DNA of 40,256 bases, from positions 1-40,256 of the forward strand of contig UQSL01000008.1 of assembly GCA_900543705.1 (NCBI GenBank), written 5' to 3'. The stretch comes from an uncultured Oscillospiraceae bacterium. GTDB lineage: Bacteria; Bacillota; Clostridia; Oscillospirales; Ruminococcaceae. Positions 26,008 through 33,804 of this stretch are shown piece after piece; position 1 is the stretch's first letter, and every line of letters starts with the position of its first letter. The notes beneath the pieces are model-generated. The model was not told the DNA's origin. It was given only the letters and a program-made list of their open reading frames with translations, and made no database searches. A program made the translations under genes and the position numbers.

Positions 26008-26864
26008 GAGCAATATTCGGCCCGGCAGGCAATTCCGACAGCTTTAAGGAGATGGGATACAAATCCTTTGCGGATATCCCGCACTATGTCAAGAAGCGGG
26101 GCCTCGACTGCTATGAATACCAGTGCGGACGCGGGGTGAAGATTTCTGAGGAATCCGCAAGCCAGCTCGGACAGCTTGCAAGGGAGCAGGGGATTGTCCT
26201 GTCCGTGCACTCTCCCTATTATATCTCCCTGTCCGGATTGGAAGAGGATAAACGGCTGAAAAGCATCGAGTACGTACTCCAGACAGCCCGGGCCGCCCAT
26301 GCGATGGGGGCAAGGCGGATTGTAGTGCATTCAGGTTCATGCGGCAAGCTTACAAGGGAGCAAGCGCTTGCACTCTCCAAGGACACGCTGGCGCGCTGCC
26401 AGCAGGCACTGGATGAAAATGGGTTTGAGGAAATCATCCTCTGTCCGGAGACGATGGGCAAGGTCGGCCAGCTCGGGACGCTTGAGGAGGTTATGGAGCT
26501 GTGCAAAGTAAGTGAAAGATTTCTCCCCTGTGTGGACTTCGGACACCTCAATGCACGGTCTTTTGGCGCGATCAAAGGAAAGGCGGAGTATGCCGCTATT
26601 TTGGATACCATGGAAAATGCGCTTGGAAAAGAACGAGCCAAAGGGTTCCACTCCCACTTTTCCAAAATCGAATACACGGAAAAAGGCGGGGAAAAGGTAC
26701 ATTTGACCTTTGAGGACACACTGTTCGGCCCGGACTATGAGCCGCTGATGGAGCTGCTCGCGCAGAGGGGATATGCTCCGACTGTCATCTGTGAATCCGC
26801 CGGTACTCAGGCGGAGGACGCTTTGACCATGAAGCAGTATTACGAGGGCTGTCTGGAAAGGTAA
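26004..26864 (+). CDS. endonuclease IV-like TIM-barrel (AP endonuclease family 2)
   Basis: This 286-residue protein is a xylose-isomerase-like TIM barrel of the AP endonuclease 2 family. Putative metal ligands follow the endonuclease IV order: HSPYY, VVHSGS, CPETMGK, CVDFGHLNAR, HSHFSK and CESAG. Classical Nfo cuts DNA 5' to abasic sites using three zinc ions. The sequence is rather divergent from canonical Nfo (for example VVHSG in place of the usual HPG), so it could be a sugar-phosphate isomerase relative; the DNA-repair role is an inference. It overlaps yqeG by 4 nt. Confidence 0.75.
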   Translation: MRAIFGPAGNSDSFKEMGYKSFADIPHYVKKRGLDCYEYQCGRGVKISEESASQLGQLAREQGIVLSVHSPYYISLSGLEEDKRLKSIEYVLQTARAAHAMGARRIVVHSGSCGKLTREQALALSKDTLARCQQALDENGFEEIILCPETMGKVGQLGTLEEVMELCKVSERFLPCVDFGHLNARSFGAIKGKAEYAAILDTMENALGKERAKGFHSHFSKIEYTEKGGEKVHLTFEDTLFGPDYEPLMELLAQRGYAPTVICESAGTQAEDALTMKQYYEGCLER

Positions 26865-26952
26865 ACGAGGAAATATCGATTTGCAGTTTCTTTCTGTCGG
26901 GGGAAAACCTACCAATACAGTATTAGCAAGACACAAAAGGAGACAAAACAGC

Positions 26953-28023
26953 ATGGATCAGGCAAGCAAGCTTATGATATCCCTGCCTAAAGATTTGGAC
27001 GCAGTATGGATCACCTCCCCGCAAAACCGGCTCTATTTTACCGGGTTTTCCTCCTCTGACGGGATCCTGCTTTTGACACGCAACACTTTTTATTTTTTGG
27101 TGGATTTCCGCTATCTCGAAGCGGCCAAGAGAATTATCCGGGATATGAAGATTGTCAAGCTCACGGAGGAGCATGCACAGCTGTCGGAGATATTCCGTCA
27201 GATGAACCTCAGGCATGTTGCAGTGGAAGCGGATCAAATGACCATATCCGTCCTCAATCGTCTACAGGAAAAATACCCGCGGACAGAGTTTGTCGCAGAC
27301 GGCAGAGTGGATGAACAAATTAACAGGCTTCGGATGTGTAAGACTCCCTATGAGCTCGATTGTATTCGAACAGCTCAGAAAATCACGGATGCCGCGTTTG
27401 CGAACCTGCTTGATTACATCCACATCGGCCGCACGGAGCGTGAAATTGCGGCAAGGCTCGAATATGAGTTGAAGCTGCTTGGCAGCGATGGTCTTGCCTT
27501 TTCCACCATCTGCGTGTCAGGAGCCAATTCCTCTTTGCCGCACGGCGTGCCCGGAGGTAGAACGCTACAGGAAGGGGATTTCCTGACACTGGACTTCGGG
27601 GCGCGCTTTAAGGGCTACTGCGCCGAAATGACCCGCACGGTGGCCATTGGGGAGATCAGCGAGGAGCAGCGCCGGGTATACGACACCGTGCTCCATGCAC
27701 AGCTTGCGGCGCTTAAAGCGATTCGTCCCGGCGTCGAATGCCGGAAGATCGACGCAGTGGCGCGCGATATCATCGCTGCGGCAGGATATGCCGAGAATTT
27801 CGGGCATGGGCTGGGGCACAGCCTGGGTGTGGAGATCCAAGAGGATCCACGCTATAACCAGACTTGTGAGACGCTGACCGAACCCGGCATGGTTATTACT
27901 GTAGAGCCTGGTATTTACCTGGAAAACTGTTTTGGCGTGCGGATTGAGGATATGGCTCTCATTACACGGGAAGGGTATGAGAACCTGACGCATTCTCCCA
28001 AAGAACTGATTACCCTGCGGTAA
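26953..28023 (+). CDS. pepP: Xaa-Pro aminopeptidase (M24 family)
   Basis: This cytosolic dimetal peptidase removes N-terminal residues preceding proline. ATG 26953 lies 9 nt past AAAAGGAGA and gives 356 residues, typical of the short clostridial form; an in-frame TTG at 26881 lacks a ribosome binding site. Residues 1-125 are the creatinase N-terminal domain. The pita-bread catalytic domain carries the metal ligands in order: TLDFGARFKGYCAEMTRT (two Asp), GHGLGHSLGVEIQE (His), VEPGIYLENC (Glu) and GVRIEDMALIT (Glu). It precedes efp, a common clostridial neighbour (pepP-efp). Confidence 0.94.
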   Translation: MDQASKLMISLPKDLDAVWITSPQNRLYFTGFSSSDGILLLTRNTFYFLVDFRYLEAAKRIIRDMKIVKLTEEHAQLSEIFRQMNLRHVAVEADQMTISVLNRLQEKYPRTEFVADGRVDEQINRLRMCKTPYELDCIRTAQKITDAAFANLLDYIHIGRTEREIAARLEYELKLLGSDGLAFSTICVSGANSSLPHGVPGGRTLQEGDFLTLDFGARFKGYCAEMTRTVAIGEISEEQRRVYDTVLHAQLAALKAIRPGVECRKIDAVARDIIAAAGYAENFGHGLGHSLGVEIQEDPRYNQTCETLTEPGMVITVEPGIYLENCFGVRIEDMALITREGYENLTHSPKELITLR

Positions 28024-28117
28024 TTTGGGTATTCAGGACAGAACATAACCGTCCTATTCAATAAAATCAGAGGATAAGGGAATAAAATCCTGTAAAACCA
28101 CTTGCAAATCGGATGTA

Positions 28118-28144
28118 TTTACGGTAAACTAATAACGATATAAT
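28118..28144 (+). promoter_or_regulatory. possible efp promoter
   Basis: TATAAT at 28139-28144 is a perfect -10 box in an AT-rich gap; the nearest -35-like element, TTTACG at 28118-28123, is only 15 nt away. The start site would be near 28151, about 40 nt before efp. Confidence 0.4.
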
Positions 28145-28191
28145 TGTGTTTTTAGACGTAAAAATGAAAAGAATTGTTGGAGGTATCTTTT

Positions 28192-28749
28192 ATGATTTCT
28201 GCAGGCGATTTTAGAAATGGCTTGACTTTTGATATGGATGGAAATGTATTCCAAATCGTGGAATTCCAGCATGTAAAACCGGGGAAGGGCGCAGCGTTTG
28301 TCCGCACGAAAATCAAAAACGTCATTACCGGTGCGGTAGTGGAAAAGACTTTCAACCCAACGGAAAAATTCCCGACCGCTTACATTGAAAGAAAAGAAAT
28401 GCAGTATCTCTATAATGATGGCGACCTGTATTATTTTATGGACAATGAATCGTATGAGACTGTGCCCATCAACAAGGATCAGCTTTCGGATAATTTCAAA
28501 TTTGTGACGGAAAATACTAATGTCAAAATCCTCTCCTATAAGGGAAAGGTATTTGGCATTGAGCCGCCGTTTTTCATGGAGCTCAAAGTAACGGAAACCG
28601 ACCCGGGCTTCAAGGGTGATACTGCAACCAATGCCACCAAGCCGGCTATCCTGGAAACCGGAGCGGAAATCAAAGTCCCCCTGTTTATCGAGGAAGGCGA
28701 CATGATCCGTGTCGACACCCGTACCGGGGAATATATGGAACGCGCATAA
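28192..28749 (+). CDS. efp: translation elongation factor P
   Basis: EF-P rescues ribosomes stalled at consecutive prolines. ATG 28192 follows GGAGG by 8 nt and gives 185 residues, the normal length. The KOW-like domain I contains the modification loop VKPGKGAAFVRTK, where the lysine of PGKG is the site modified in other bacteria. The OB domains follow, with YLYNDGDLYYFMDNESYET and GDMIRVDTRTGEYMERA at the end. No modification enzyme (EpmA/EarP type) lies in this window. Confidence 0.97.
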   Translation: MISAGDFRNGLTFDMDGNVFQIVEFQHVKPGKGAAFVRTKIKNVITGAVVEKTFNPTEKFPTAYIERKEMQYLYNDGDLYYFMDNESYETVPINKDQLSDNFKFVTENTNVKILSYKGKVFGIEPPFFMELKVTETDPGFKGDTATNATKPAILETGAEIKVPLFIEEGDMIRVDTRTGEYMERA

Positions 28750-28800
28750 CCGAATCTCGATTCGTTCTTATGTTGAATATATCTCAAAGGAGGAAAACTA

Positions 28801-29235
28801 ATGTTAGTAACTGAGAAAGTTGCATACCTCAAAGGTCTTGCAGAGGGCCTGGGAATCGATGCCGCTACCAAAGAGGGCAAAGTGCTGAATGCCATCATTG
28901 ATGTACTTGACGATTTGGCAATGTCTGTGGTTGACCTGGAAGACGGTATGTCTGAGGTTTGTGATCAGATAGACGCTGTGGATGAAGACCTTGGCAACCT
29001 CGAAGAGGATTTCTATGGAGAAGAGGATGAATGCGGCTGTGAGGACGAGGATGACGATGAGGATTACTATGAAGTCATCTGCCCAAAATGCGGCGACTCG
29101 ATCTACCTCGATGAGGAGATGATTGCGGAGGGTTCGATTGACTGCCCGAACTGTGGCGAAAACCTGGAATTCGACCTCGATGCAATGGAAGAGGAAGAAG
29201 GGAATGGCTGCAACTGTGGCCACTGTGAGGAATAA
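28801..29235 (+). CDS. CD1247-like acidic zinc-ribbon protein
   Basis: This 144-residue, very acidic protein has an N-terminal helical segment (MLVTEKVAYLKGLAEGLGID) of the CD1247 N-terminal domain type, found in Clostridia. Then comes an Asp/Glu-rich middle (about 75-95), a zinc ribbon CPKCGDSIYLDEEM...CPNCGE, and a Cys-rich tail CNCGHCEE. Function is not known to me. It is 51 nt past efp, behind AAAGGAGG, and is closed by a strong terminator, so it probably shares the efp transcript. The many Cys residues suggest bound zinc. Confidence 0.85.
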   Translation: MLVTEKVAYLKGLAEGLGIDAATKEGKVLNAIIDVLDDLAMSVVDLEDGMSEVCDQIDAVDEDLGNLEEDFYGEEDECGCEDEDDDEDYYEVICPKCGDSIYLDEEMIAEGSIDCPNCGENLEFDLDAMEEEEGNGCNCGHCEE

Positions 29236-29251
29236 TTAAGAATTTCTACTC

Positions 29252-29283
29252 AGGCCGGTATGTCATTCATACCGGCCTTTTCC
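29252..29283 (+). terminator. intrinsic terminator of efp and the CD1247-like gene
   Basis: A perfect 11-bp stem pairs AGGCCGGTATG (29252-29262) with CATACCGGCCT (29268-29278) around a TCATT loop, followed by TTTTCC. Confidence 0.9.
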
Positions 29284-29305
29284 TATGAAAAATATGAAAA
29301 ACTGG

Positions 29306-29334
29306 TTGCGGTCTTTTTTTGAGCGTGATAAAAT
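29306..29334 (+). promoter_or_regulatory. extended -10 promoter of the first lipoprotein gene
   Basis: TTGCGG (29306-29311), a 17-nt spacer and TAAAAT (29329-29334) preceded by TGa form a good extended -10 promoter. It lies inside the longest possible reading frame, which supports ATG 29369 as the true start. Confidence 0.65.
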
Positions 29335-29368
29335 AGTAACGATTTCAAATGTGATTGGGAGCAAAGCT

Positions 29369-30010
29369 ATGAAGTGCATTTCCTATAAATTGTCTGCTCT
29401 ATTGATAGCCCTTTCTATGATGCTTTGTCTGACCGGCTGTGGGAAAAAGGTGGTTTATACCAGGGGCAGCTGGCAAGACAATGTCTACACAAACACCTCT
29501 CTTGGGTTTACACTGACCATGCCAGATGGCTGGACGGCAAAATCCAATGAGGAACTGATGGCCTCTGTGGACAGCGGTTATTCTGCATTGACTGATGAAC
29601 AGAAGAAAAACTATGATTCCTCAAAAAATAAAACAGTCTATGATTTTATCATTTCCAATGCTGTACAAAATTCTACCCTACAGTTAACTGTGGAAAACCT
29701 TTCCTTAACGGTAGGGGCCAGCGGAATGAAAGCAGAGGAGTATGCGAAGTCTCTCAAAGAACAGCTTGAGCAGATTACGAGCATGACCTATCAGGTAGGG
29801 GATACTTACACTGCTACTCTGCATGGGCAGGAATATTTTGTTCTGCCGACAATGGTCGAGGAGCCTACTGTGGAGGGAGAGCATTTTTGCCAGGATTATT
29901 ATATCCGCAAAGAGGGAAAACTCATGACTACTTTTATCGCAACCTATTTAGAAAGCAACCGGGAAGATTTTAAAGCTTTTTTGGAGGAAAACCTGAAAGC
30001 AGCCGAGTAA
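29369..30010 (+). CDS. putative lipoprotein, paralogue 1
   Basis: A 213-residue secreted lipoprotein: MKCISYK, a hydrophobic stretch, and the lipobox LTGC with the lipidated Cys near residue 24. The mature domain begins VVYTRGSWQDNVYTNTSLGF and reads TMPDGWTAKSNEELM. Pieces resemble PsbP-like or similar surface domains, but I do not recognise the family. It is clearly paralogous to the next gene along its whole mature length. The promoter at 29306-29334 excludes the longer ORF from 29285. Its neighbours give no hint of function. Confidence 0.85.
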   Translation: MKCISYKLSALLIALSMMLCLTGCGKKVVYTRGSWQDNVYTNTSLGFTLTMPDGWTAKSNEELMASVDSGYSALTDEQKKNYDSSKNKTVYDFIISNAVQNSTLQLTVENLSLTVGASGMKAEEYAKSLKEQLEQITSMTYQVGDTYTATLHGQEYFVLPTMVEEPTVEGEHFCQDYYIRKEGKLMTTFIATYLESNREDFKAFLEENLKAAE

Positions 30011-30109
30011 ACTACGATTGGTAAAACAGCGCTGCAAGGCGGCGCCTGTTCCAATGTCCGTTTTGAAAAGGGAGCGGACAGAAATTATAAATGTATGGAG
30101 GATGAAACA

Positions 30110-30823
30110 ATGAAGTATGCAAAGAAACTTGCCGTGTTTACACTGACGGCAGTTATGACGATGGCCTTCCTCACTGGATGCGGCACAGACGGAGGGAGCG
30201 GTTCTTCTGCGGCCAGCGGCGCCAGTGCAGCCAGCTCCGACAGTTCGTCTGTTTCGAGTAATGTTGTCTATACCCGCGGCTCCTGGGAGGGGAACACCTA
30301 TACCAATTCTTCTCTCGGCTTTGTCTTTACCATGCCCGACGGTTGGACGGCACAGACGGATGACGAACTGATGGCGACTATGGACTCCGGATACTCCGCT
30401 CTGACAGAAGAACAGAAAAAGAATTATGACTATTCCCAGGGTAATACGGTATATGATTTTGCGGTATCCAATGCGGATAAAACGAATTCCCTTGGGCTGA
30501 TTGTGGAAAACCTCGCGCTGACTGCGGGCGCGTCCGGCATGACGGAACAGAATTATGCCGATGTGTTGGCAAATCAGCTTTCACAAATAGATGATATGGG
30601 TTATGAGGCAGGGGACACCTACACCATGAATTTGCATGGACAGGAATACCTTGTTTTACCGATGAAGGCGACGAAGATTGTTTTTCCGGATGGAACCTGT
30701 TTCTGTCAGGATTATATCCTGCGTAAACAGGATAAGCTGATGACCACGTTTATTGGAACCTATATCGAAGGGGAAGAAGAGCAGTTCCAGACTTTCCTGA
30801 ACGACAACCTCAAGGCACTCTAA
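30110..30823 (+). CDS. putative lipoprotein, paralogue 2
   Basis: A 237-residue lipoprotein with basic N-terminus MKYAKKL, hydrophobic core and lipobox LTGC. ATG 30110 is 8 nt past GGAGG. Between the lipobox and the domain lies a Ser/Ala/Gly linker of about 30 residues that paralogue 1 lacks. The domain then follows paralogue 1 closely: VVYTRGSWEGNTYTNSSLGF, TMPDGWTAQTDDELM, MDSGYSALTEEQKKNYD, AGASGM, LHGQEYLVLP, FCQDYILRKQDKLMTTFIGT. The pair arose by tandem duplication. About 100 nt separate the two genes, and a hairpin follows this one. Confidence 0.85.
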   Translation: MKYAKKLAVFTLTAVMTMAFLTGCGTDGGSGSSAASGASAASSDSSSVSSNVVYTRGSWEGNTYTNSSLGFVFTMPDGWTAQTDDELMATMDSGYSALTEEQKKNYDYSQGNTVYDFAVSNADKTNSLGLIVENLALTAGASGMTEQNYADVLANQLSQIDDMGYEAGDTYTMNLHGQEYLVLPMKATKIVFPDGTCFCQDYILRKQDKLMTTFIGTYIEGEEEQFQTFLNDNLKAL

Positions 30824-30832
30824 GAACTACAA

Positions 30833-30872
30833 ATGCCCTCCGGAGAGTCTCTTCGGAGGGCATGTTGCGTTT
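30833..30872 (+). terminator. probable terminator after the lipoprotein pair
   Basis: ATGCCCTCCG (30833-30842) pairs with CGGAGGGCAT (30854-30863) around an 11-nt loop that can itself pair in part (GAGAGTCTCTT). GTTGCGTTTT follows. It lies between convergent transcription units and may serve both strands. Confidence 0.7.
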
Positions 30873-30952
30873 TCGGGCAATCTCCTTTATTTCGAGGGCT
30901 TCAGGTAAAGCAGGTAGCTCCCTGGTTTTTGAGTGGCTCGAGCCAAAGATTA

Positions 30953-31117
30953 TTACCCGATAGATGTTTTATCTGTTTTCCCGGGACAGCGGCCGCAGGA
31001 GGTGCAGCCGTTGCATCCAGAGCACCCGTTTCGGCGACGGGAACGGCGCATCGACCAGAGGATACCTGCGGTCAGGGACAACAACAGGAACAGGACAATT
31101 CCATCTGTAAGATTCAC
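30953..31117 (-). CDS. FeoB-associated Cys-rich membrane peptide
   Basis: A 54-residue peptide on the minus strand, starting at GTG (31117-31115) 9 nt past an AAGGAGG. It has one N-terminal transmembrane helix (residues 5-24, GIVLFLLLSLTAGIL), a basic patch SMRRSRRRN, and then a Cys-rich stretch GCSGCNGCTSCGRCPG with five cysteines in CxxC-like spacing. This is the layout of the FeoB-associated Cys-rich membrane protein family, which follows feoB in many Firmicutes. It lies 14 nt downstream of feoB. Its job in iron uptake is unproven; metal binding through the cysteines is an inference. Confidence 0.85.
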   Translation of the reverse strand: MNLTDGIVLFLLLSLTAGILWSMRRSRRRNGCSGCNGCTSCGRCPGKTDKTSIG

Positions 31118-31131
31118 AATAGCTTTCCTCC

Positions 31132-33264
31132 TTATACTCCAACAAAGAGTCTGCCGATCTGGAAGATCATCAGCGCCGCAAGATATGCGGCAGAGGTCTG
31201 ATACAACGCAGTTGCAAGCGCACTGCGCATGGAACCAAGCTCTCTTCTGGAAGCGGCAAATGCGGCGACACAAGGCATATATAGTACCGTAAAGACCAGG
31301 AAGGAAAATGCAGTCAGCGGAGTAAATACCGTGTGGAGCATGGTGGTCAGTTCCGCATTTGTCGCAGCTCCCGTCAGAACGGTAAAGGTACTGACAACCG
31401 TTTCTTTCGCCGTGATTCCGGTGAGCAGTGCGGTGGAAGCCCGCCAATCCGCAAATCCGAGCGGGACAAAAATCGGGGCAATCAATTTGCCAATAGAGGC
31501 GAGCATACTCGTCGTGTTGTCAGCAACCAGATTGAAAGACCAGTCGAAACTTTGCAGGAACCAGATGACCATGGATGCAAGGAAGATGATTGTAAATGCC
31601 TTGCGGATAAAATCCTTAGCCTTTTCCCACATGTGGAGCACAACGCTTTTGGCGGAGGGAATCCGATAAGCGGGCAGCTCCATAACAAAGGGGATAGGGT
31701 TGCCGCGAAATACCGTGTTTTTGAGCAGCAGCCCCGAGAGAATGGCAACGATAATGCCGATAATGTAGACGCTGATCATTACAATGCCAGCATGGTTTGG
31801 GAAAAACGCCATGGTGAACATGCCGTAAATCGGGAGTTTTGCGCTGCATGACATAAACGGGGTCAACACGATGGTCATCTTGCGGTCTCGCTCACTGGAA
31901 AGGGTTCTGGTTGACATAATAGCAGGTACACTGCATCCAAAACCGATGAGCATCGGCACGAAGGAACGTCCGGAAAGCCCAATTTTCCGCAGCAGTTTGT
32001 CCATGACAAAGGCAACACGCGCCATATAGCCGCTGTCCTCCAACAGGGAGAGGAAGAAAAAGAGGAGTACAATGACCGGCAGGAAGGAGAGCACGCTTCC
32101 CACACCTGCACAGATACCGTCAATGATAAGCGAGTGCATCCACTCGCTGACGCCGGCTGTGATGAGCAGGGAGGAGAGCCCATCGACTGCGAGATTGACT
32201 CCGGATTCAAACAAATCACTCAAAAAGCTTCCGACAACACCGAAGGTCAGCCAGAACACCAGCAGCATAATGGCGAAAAAGATCGGGATGCCAAAGTATT
32301 TGTGAGTGAGAATCCGGTCGATCTTTTCGCTGCGCACCTGTTCATGAGTCTCATGACGTTTGACCACACACTGGGCGCAGAGTTTTTCAATGAAATTGTA
32401 GCGCATATCCGCCAGAGCCGCCTCCCGATCGGTTTGAAGCGCATGTTCCATATCGTCGATGATGTGGCCCAGGATATCCTTCTGGTTTGCGGTAACATGC
32501 AGCGCCTCCATTGTCGGCTCGTCTCCCTCGACAAGCTTGGTGGCCGCAAACCGTTGGGGATAGCCATATTCACTGGCCTGTTCCTCGATAACATGTGCAA
32601 TGGAGTGAATCGCTTTGTGGACTTCCCCGGTGCAAAAATCCATTTTACGTGGCGGTTCAGCACGTCTGGCAATGCGCAGTGCGATTTGAGTCAGTTCATC
32701 AATTCCCTCATTTTTACTCGCGGATATGGGAATGACCGGAATCCCCAGCAGCTCAGAGAGTTTTCCGACATCAATGGAGTTTCCGCTTGCACGCACCTCA
32801 TCCATCATGTTAAGCGCAATGACCATGGGGATGGACAGCTCCATCAGCTGAAGGCTCAGATAGAGGTTACGCTCGAGGTTCGTTGCGTCCACGATATTAA
32901 TGATGGCATCCGGGCGGTCCTTGATAAGAAAATCCCTTGTGACAATTTCTTCCGAGGTGTAAGGGGAGAGGGAATAAATACCCGGCAGGTCGACAACGAC
33001 CGCTTCTCGATGCCCCTTGATCGTGCCATCCTTGCGTTCCACAGTGACGCCGGGAAAGTTTCCCACATGCTGATTGCTACCGGTCAACGCATTAAACAGG
33101 GTGGTTTTGCCACAGTTTTGGTTGCCGGCAAGGGCAAACAACAGGTTTTTATGAACCGGTTCGTTTTCACGATGTCTGTGGCGCCTGCCGTCCCCATGGG
33201 TGTGATGGTGTGCTTCCTGTGCGCGCCGGAGGGATTCCTCGCGGATTTTTGTCGTCTCGCTCAT
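31132..33264 (-). CDS. feoB: ferrous iron transporter FeoB
   Basis: FeoB is the GTPase-coupled Fe2+ importer of the inner membrane. The 710 residues have the cytosolic G domain with GNQNCGKTT (47-55), the switch I region VGNFPGVTVE, DLPGIYSL and NMMDE. A helical GDI-like spacer follows, then about eight membrane helices with Gate motifs around IGFGCSVPAIMSTRTL and PFMSCSAKLPIY. The N-terminal extension is His-rich (HHHTHGDGRRHRHRE, near 19-33), ahead of the G domain. The ATG overlaps the feoA stop by 4 nt, so the two are translation-coupled. A Cys-rich peptide gene follows. Confidence 0.97.
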   Translation of the reverse strand: MSETTKIREESLRRAQEAHHHTHGDGRRHRHRENEPVHKNLLFALAGNQNCGKTTLFNALTGSNQHVGNFPGVTVERKDGTIKGHREAVVVDLPGIYSLSPYTSEEIVTRDFLIKDRPDAIINIVDATNLERNLYLSLQLMELSIPMVIALNMMDEVRASGNSIDVGKLSELLGIPVIPISASKNEGIDELTQIALRIARRAEPPRKMDFCTGEVHKAIHSIAHVIEEQASEYGYPQRFAATKLVEGDEPTMEALHVTANQKDILGHIIDDMEHALQTDREAALADMRYNFIEKLCAQCVVKRHETHEQVRSEKIDRILTHKYFGIPIFFAIMLLVFWLTFGVVGSFLSDLFESGVNLAVDGLSSLLITAGVSEWMHSLIIDGICAGVGSVLSFLPVIVLLFFFLSLLEDSGYMARVAFVMDKLLRKIGLSGRSFVPMLIGFGCSVPAIMSTRTLSSERDRKMTIVLTPFMSCSAKLPIYGMFTMAFFPNHAGIVMISVYIIGIIVAILSGLLLKNTVFRGNPIPFVMELPAYRIPSAKSVVLHMWEKAKDFIRKAFTIIFLASMVIWFLQSFDWSFNLVADNTTSMLASIGKLIAPIFVPLGFADWRASTALLTGITAKETVVSTFTVLTGAATNAELTTMLHTVFTPLTAFSFLVFTVLYMPCVAAFAASRRELGSMRSALATALYQTSAAYLAALMIFQIGRLFVGV

Positions 33265-33494
33265 TGGGAACCCTCCTTTGTCACCGAGATTTTTGCAGCC
33301 TCCTCTTTGCGGATTGTCAATACATATCCGCGCAGCATCAGTTCAATCGGATCCCCCATCGGTGCAACCTTTCGCACACTGACCTTAGTCTTTGGCGTTA
33401 GTCCCATGTCCAATAGGCGCCGCCTGAGAAGCCCTTCTCCCGCGACCTGTGTAATAATACCGGATTGCCCCGGCTTAACCTGGTCGAGTGTCAT
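33261..33494 (-). CDS. feoA: FeoA, SH3-like partner of FeoB
   Basis: This 77-residue cytosolic protein is a FeoA SH3-like domain, with GQSGIITQVAGEGLLRRRLLDMGL and APMGDPIELMLRGYVLTIRKEEA. It is required for full FeoB activity in other bacteria. It starts behind GGGGAGGGG on the minus strand and overlaps feoB by 4 nt (ATGA). It is first in the operon feoA-feoB-Cys-rich peptide, under a control region with two palindromes. Confidence 0.95.
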   Translation of the reverse strand: MTLDQVKPGQSGIITQVAGEGLLRRRLLDMGLTPKTKVSVRKVAPMGDPIELMLRGYVLTIRKEEAAKISVTKEGSQ

Positions 33495-33517
33495 GATTTT
33501 CCCCTCCCCATTTGATG

Positions 33518-33536
33518 TTAGTCTAAGCTAACACGA
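33518..33536 (-). promoter_or_regulatory. candidate DtxR/IdeR-type operator of the feo operon
   Basis: The plus strand contains GTTAGTCTAAGCTAAC (33517-33532), arms GTTAG/CTAAC. Read as TTAGTCTAAGCTAACACGA (33518-33536) it agrees at 13 of 19 positions with the DtxR-family consensus TTAGGTTAGGCTAACCTAA. It lies just upstream of the feoA ribosome binding site, in the leader or at the transcription start, where an iron-loaded repressor would block expression. No regulator gene is in the window. Confidence 0.45.
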
Positions 33537-33552
33537 ATCTAAAAAAGAATGC

Positions 33553-33568
33553 AGGTAATCAATTACCT
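33553..33568 (-). promoter_or_regulatory. second palindrome in the feo control region
   Basis: AGGTAAT (33553-33559) and ATTACCT (33562-33568) are a perfect 7-bp inverted repeat around CA. Its centre is 36 bp from that of the first palindrome. It overlaps the expected -35 region of the minus-strand promoter. It could be a Fur- or DtxR-type half of a double operator; its resemblance to a Fur box (7-1-7) is only partial. Confidence 0.4.
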
Positions 33569-33615
33569 ACAGCTTATATTTTACTCGGACAAGAGATATT
33601 TGTCAACGCATTCCT

Positions 33616-33644
33616 TTGTGCCAGGGTATCTTTTGTGATATAAT
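33616..33644 (+). promoter_or_regulatory. extended -10 promoter of msrA
   Basis: TTGTGC (33616-33621), a 17-nt spacer and a perfect TATAAT (33639-33644) preceded by TGa. The transcript start near 33651 gives a leader of about 150 nt before the msrA ATG. The promoter is divergent from feo. Confidence 0.7.
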
Positions 33645-33804
33645 ACAAATACTTGTAGGAGTAAAAGAATATTCCTGTCACATCAGGACACGGAGCAATG
33701 ATATTTTTTATAGGATAGCACATAAAAGGACAGCCGCTATGGAAGTCCCATTCGACAGTAAAAACTGTGCGTGGGAGTTCCTCAGGCAAAAGGAGTGTTT
33801 AACC

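Noticed and set aside
28045..28068. Hairpin AGGAC...GTCCT between pepP and efp
   Set aside because: Only 5 bp with an 11-nt loop and no uridine tract; not a convincing terminator.
30028..30085. Imperfect inverted repeats between the two lipoprotein genes
   Set aside because: AACAG..CTGTT and GTCCG..CGGAC arms are short with mismatches and no uridine tract. They may be structured leader but I cannot support a regulatory call.
32134..33531. 465-codon open frame antisense to feoB and feoA
   Set aside because: The feo frames show clear family motifs; the antisense product has none and no plausible start signal.
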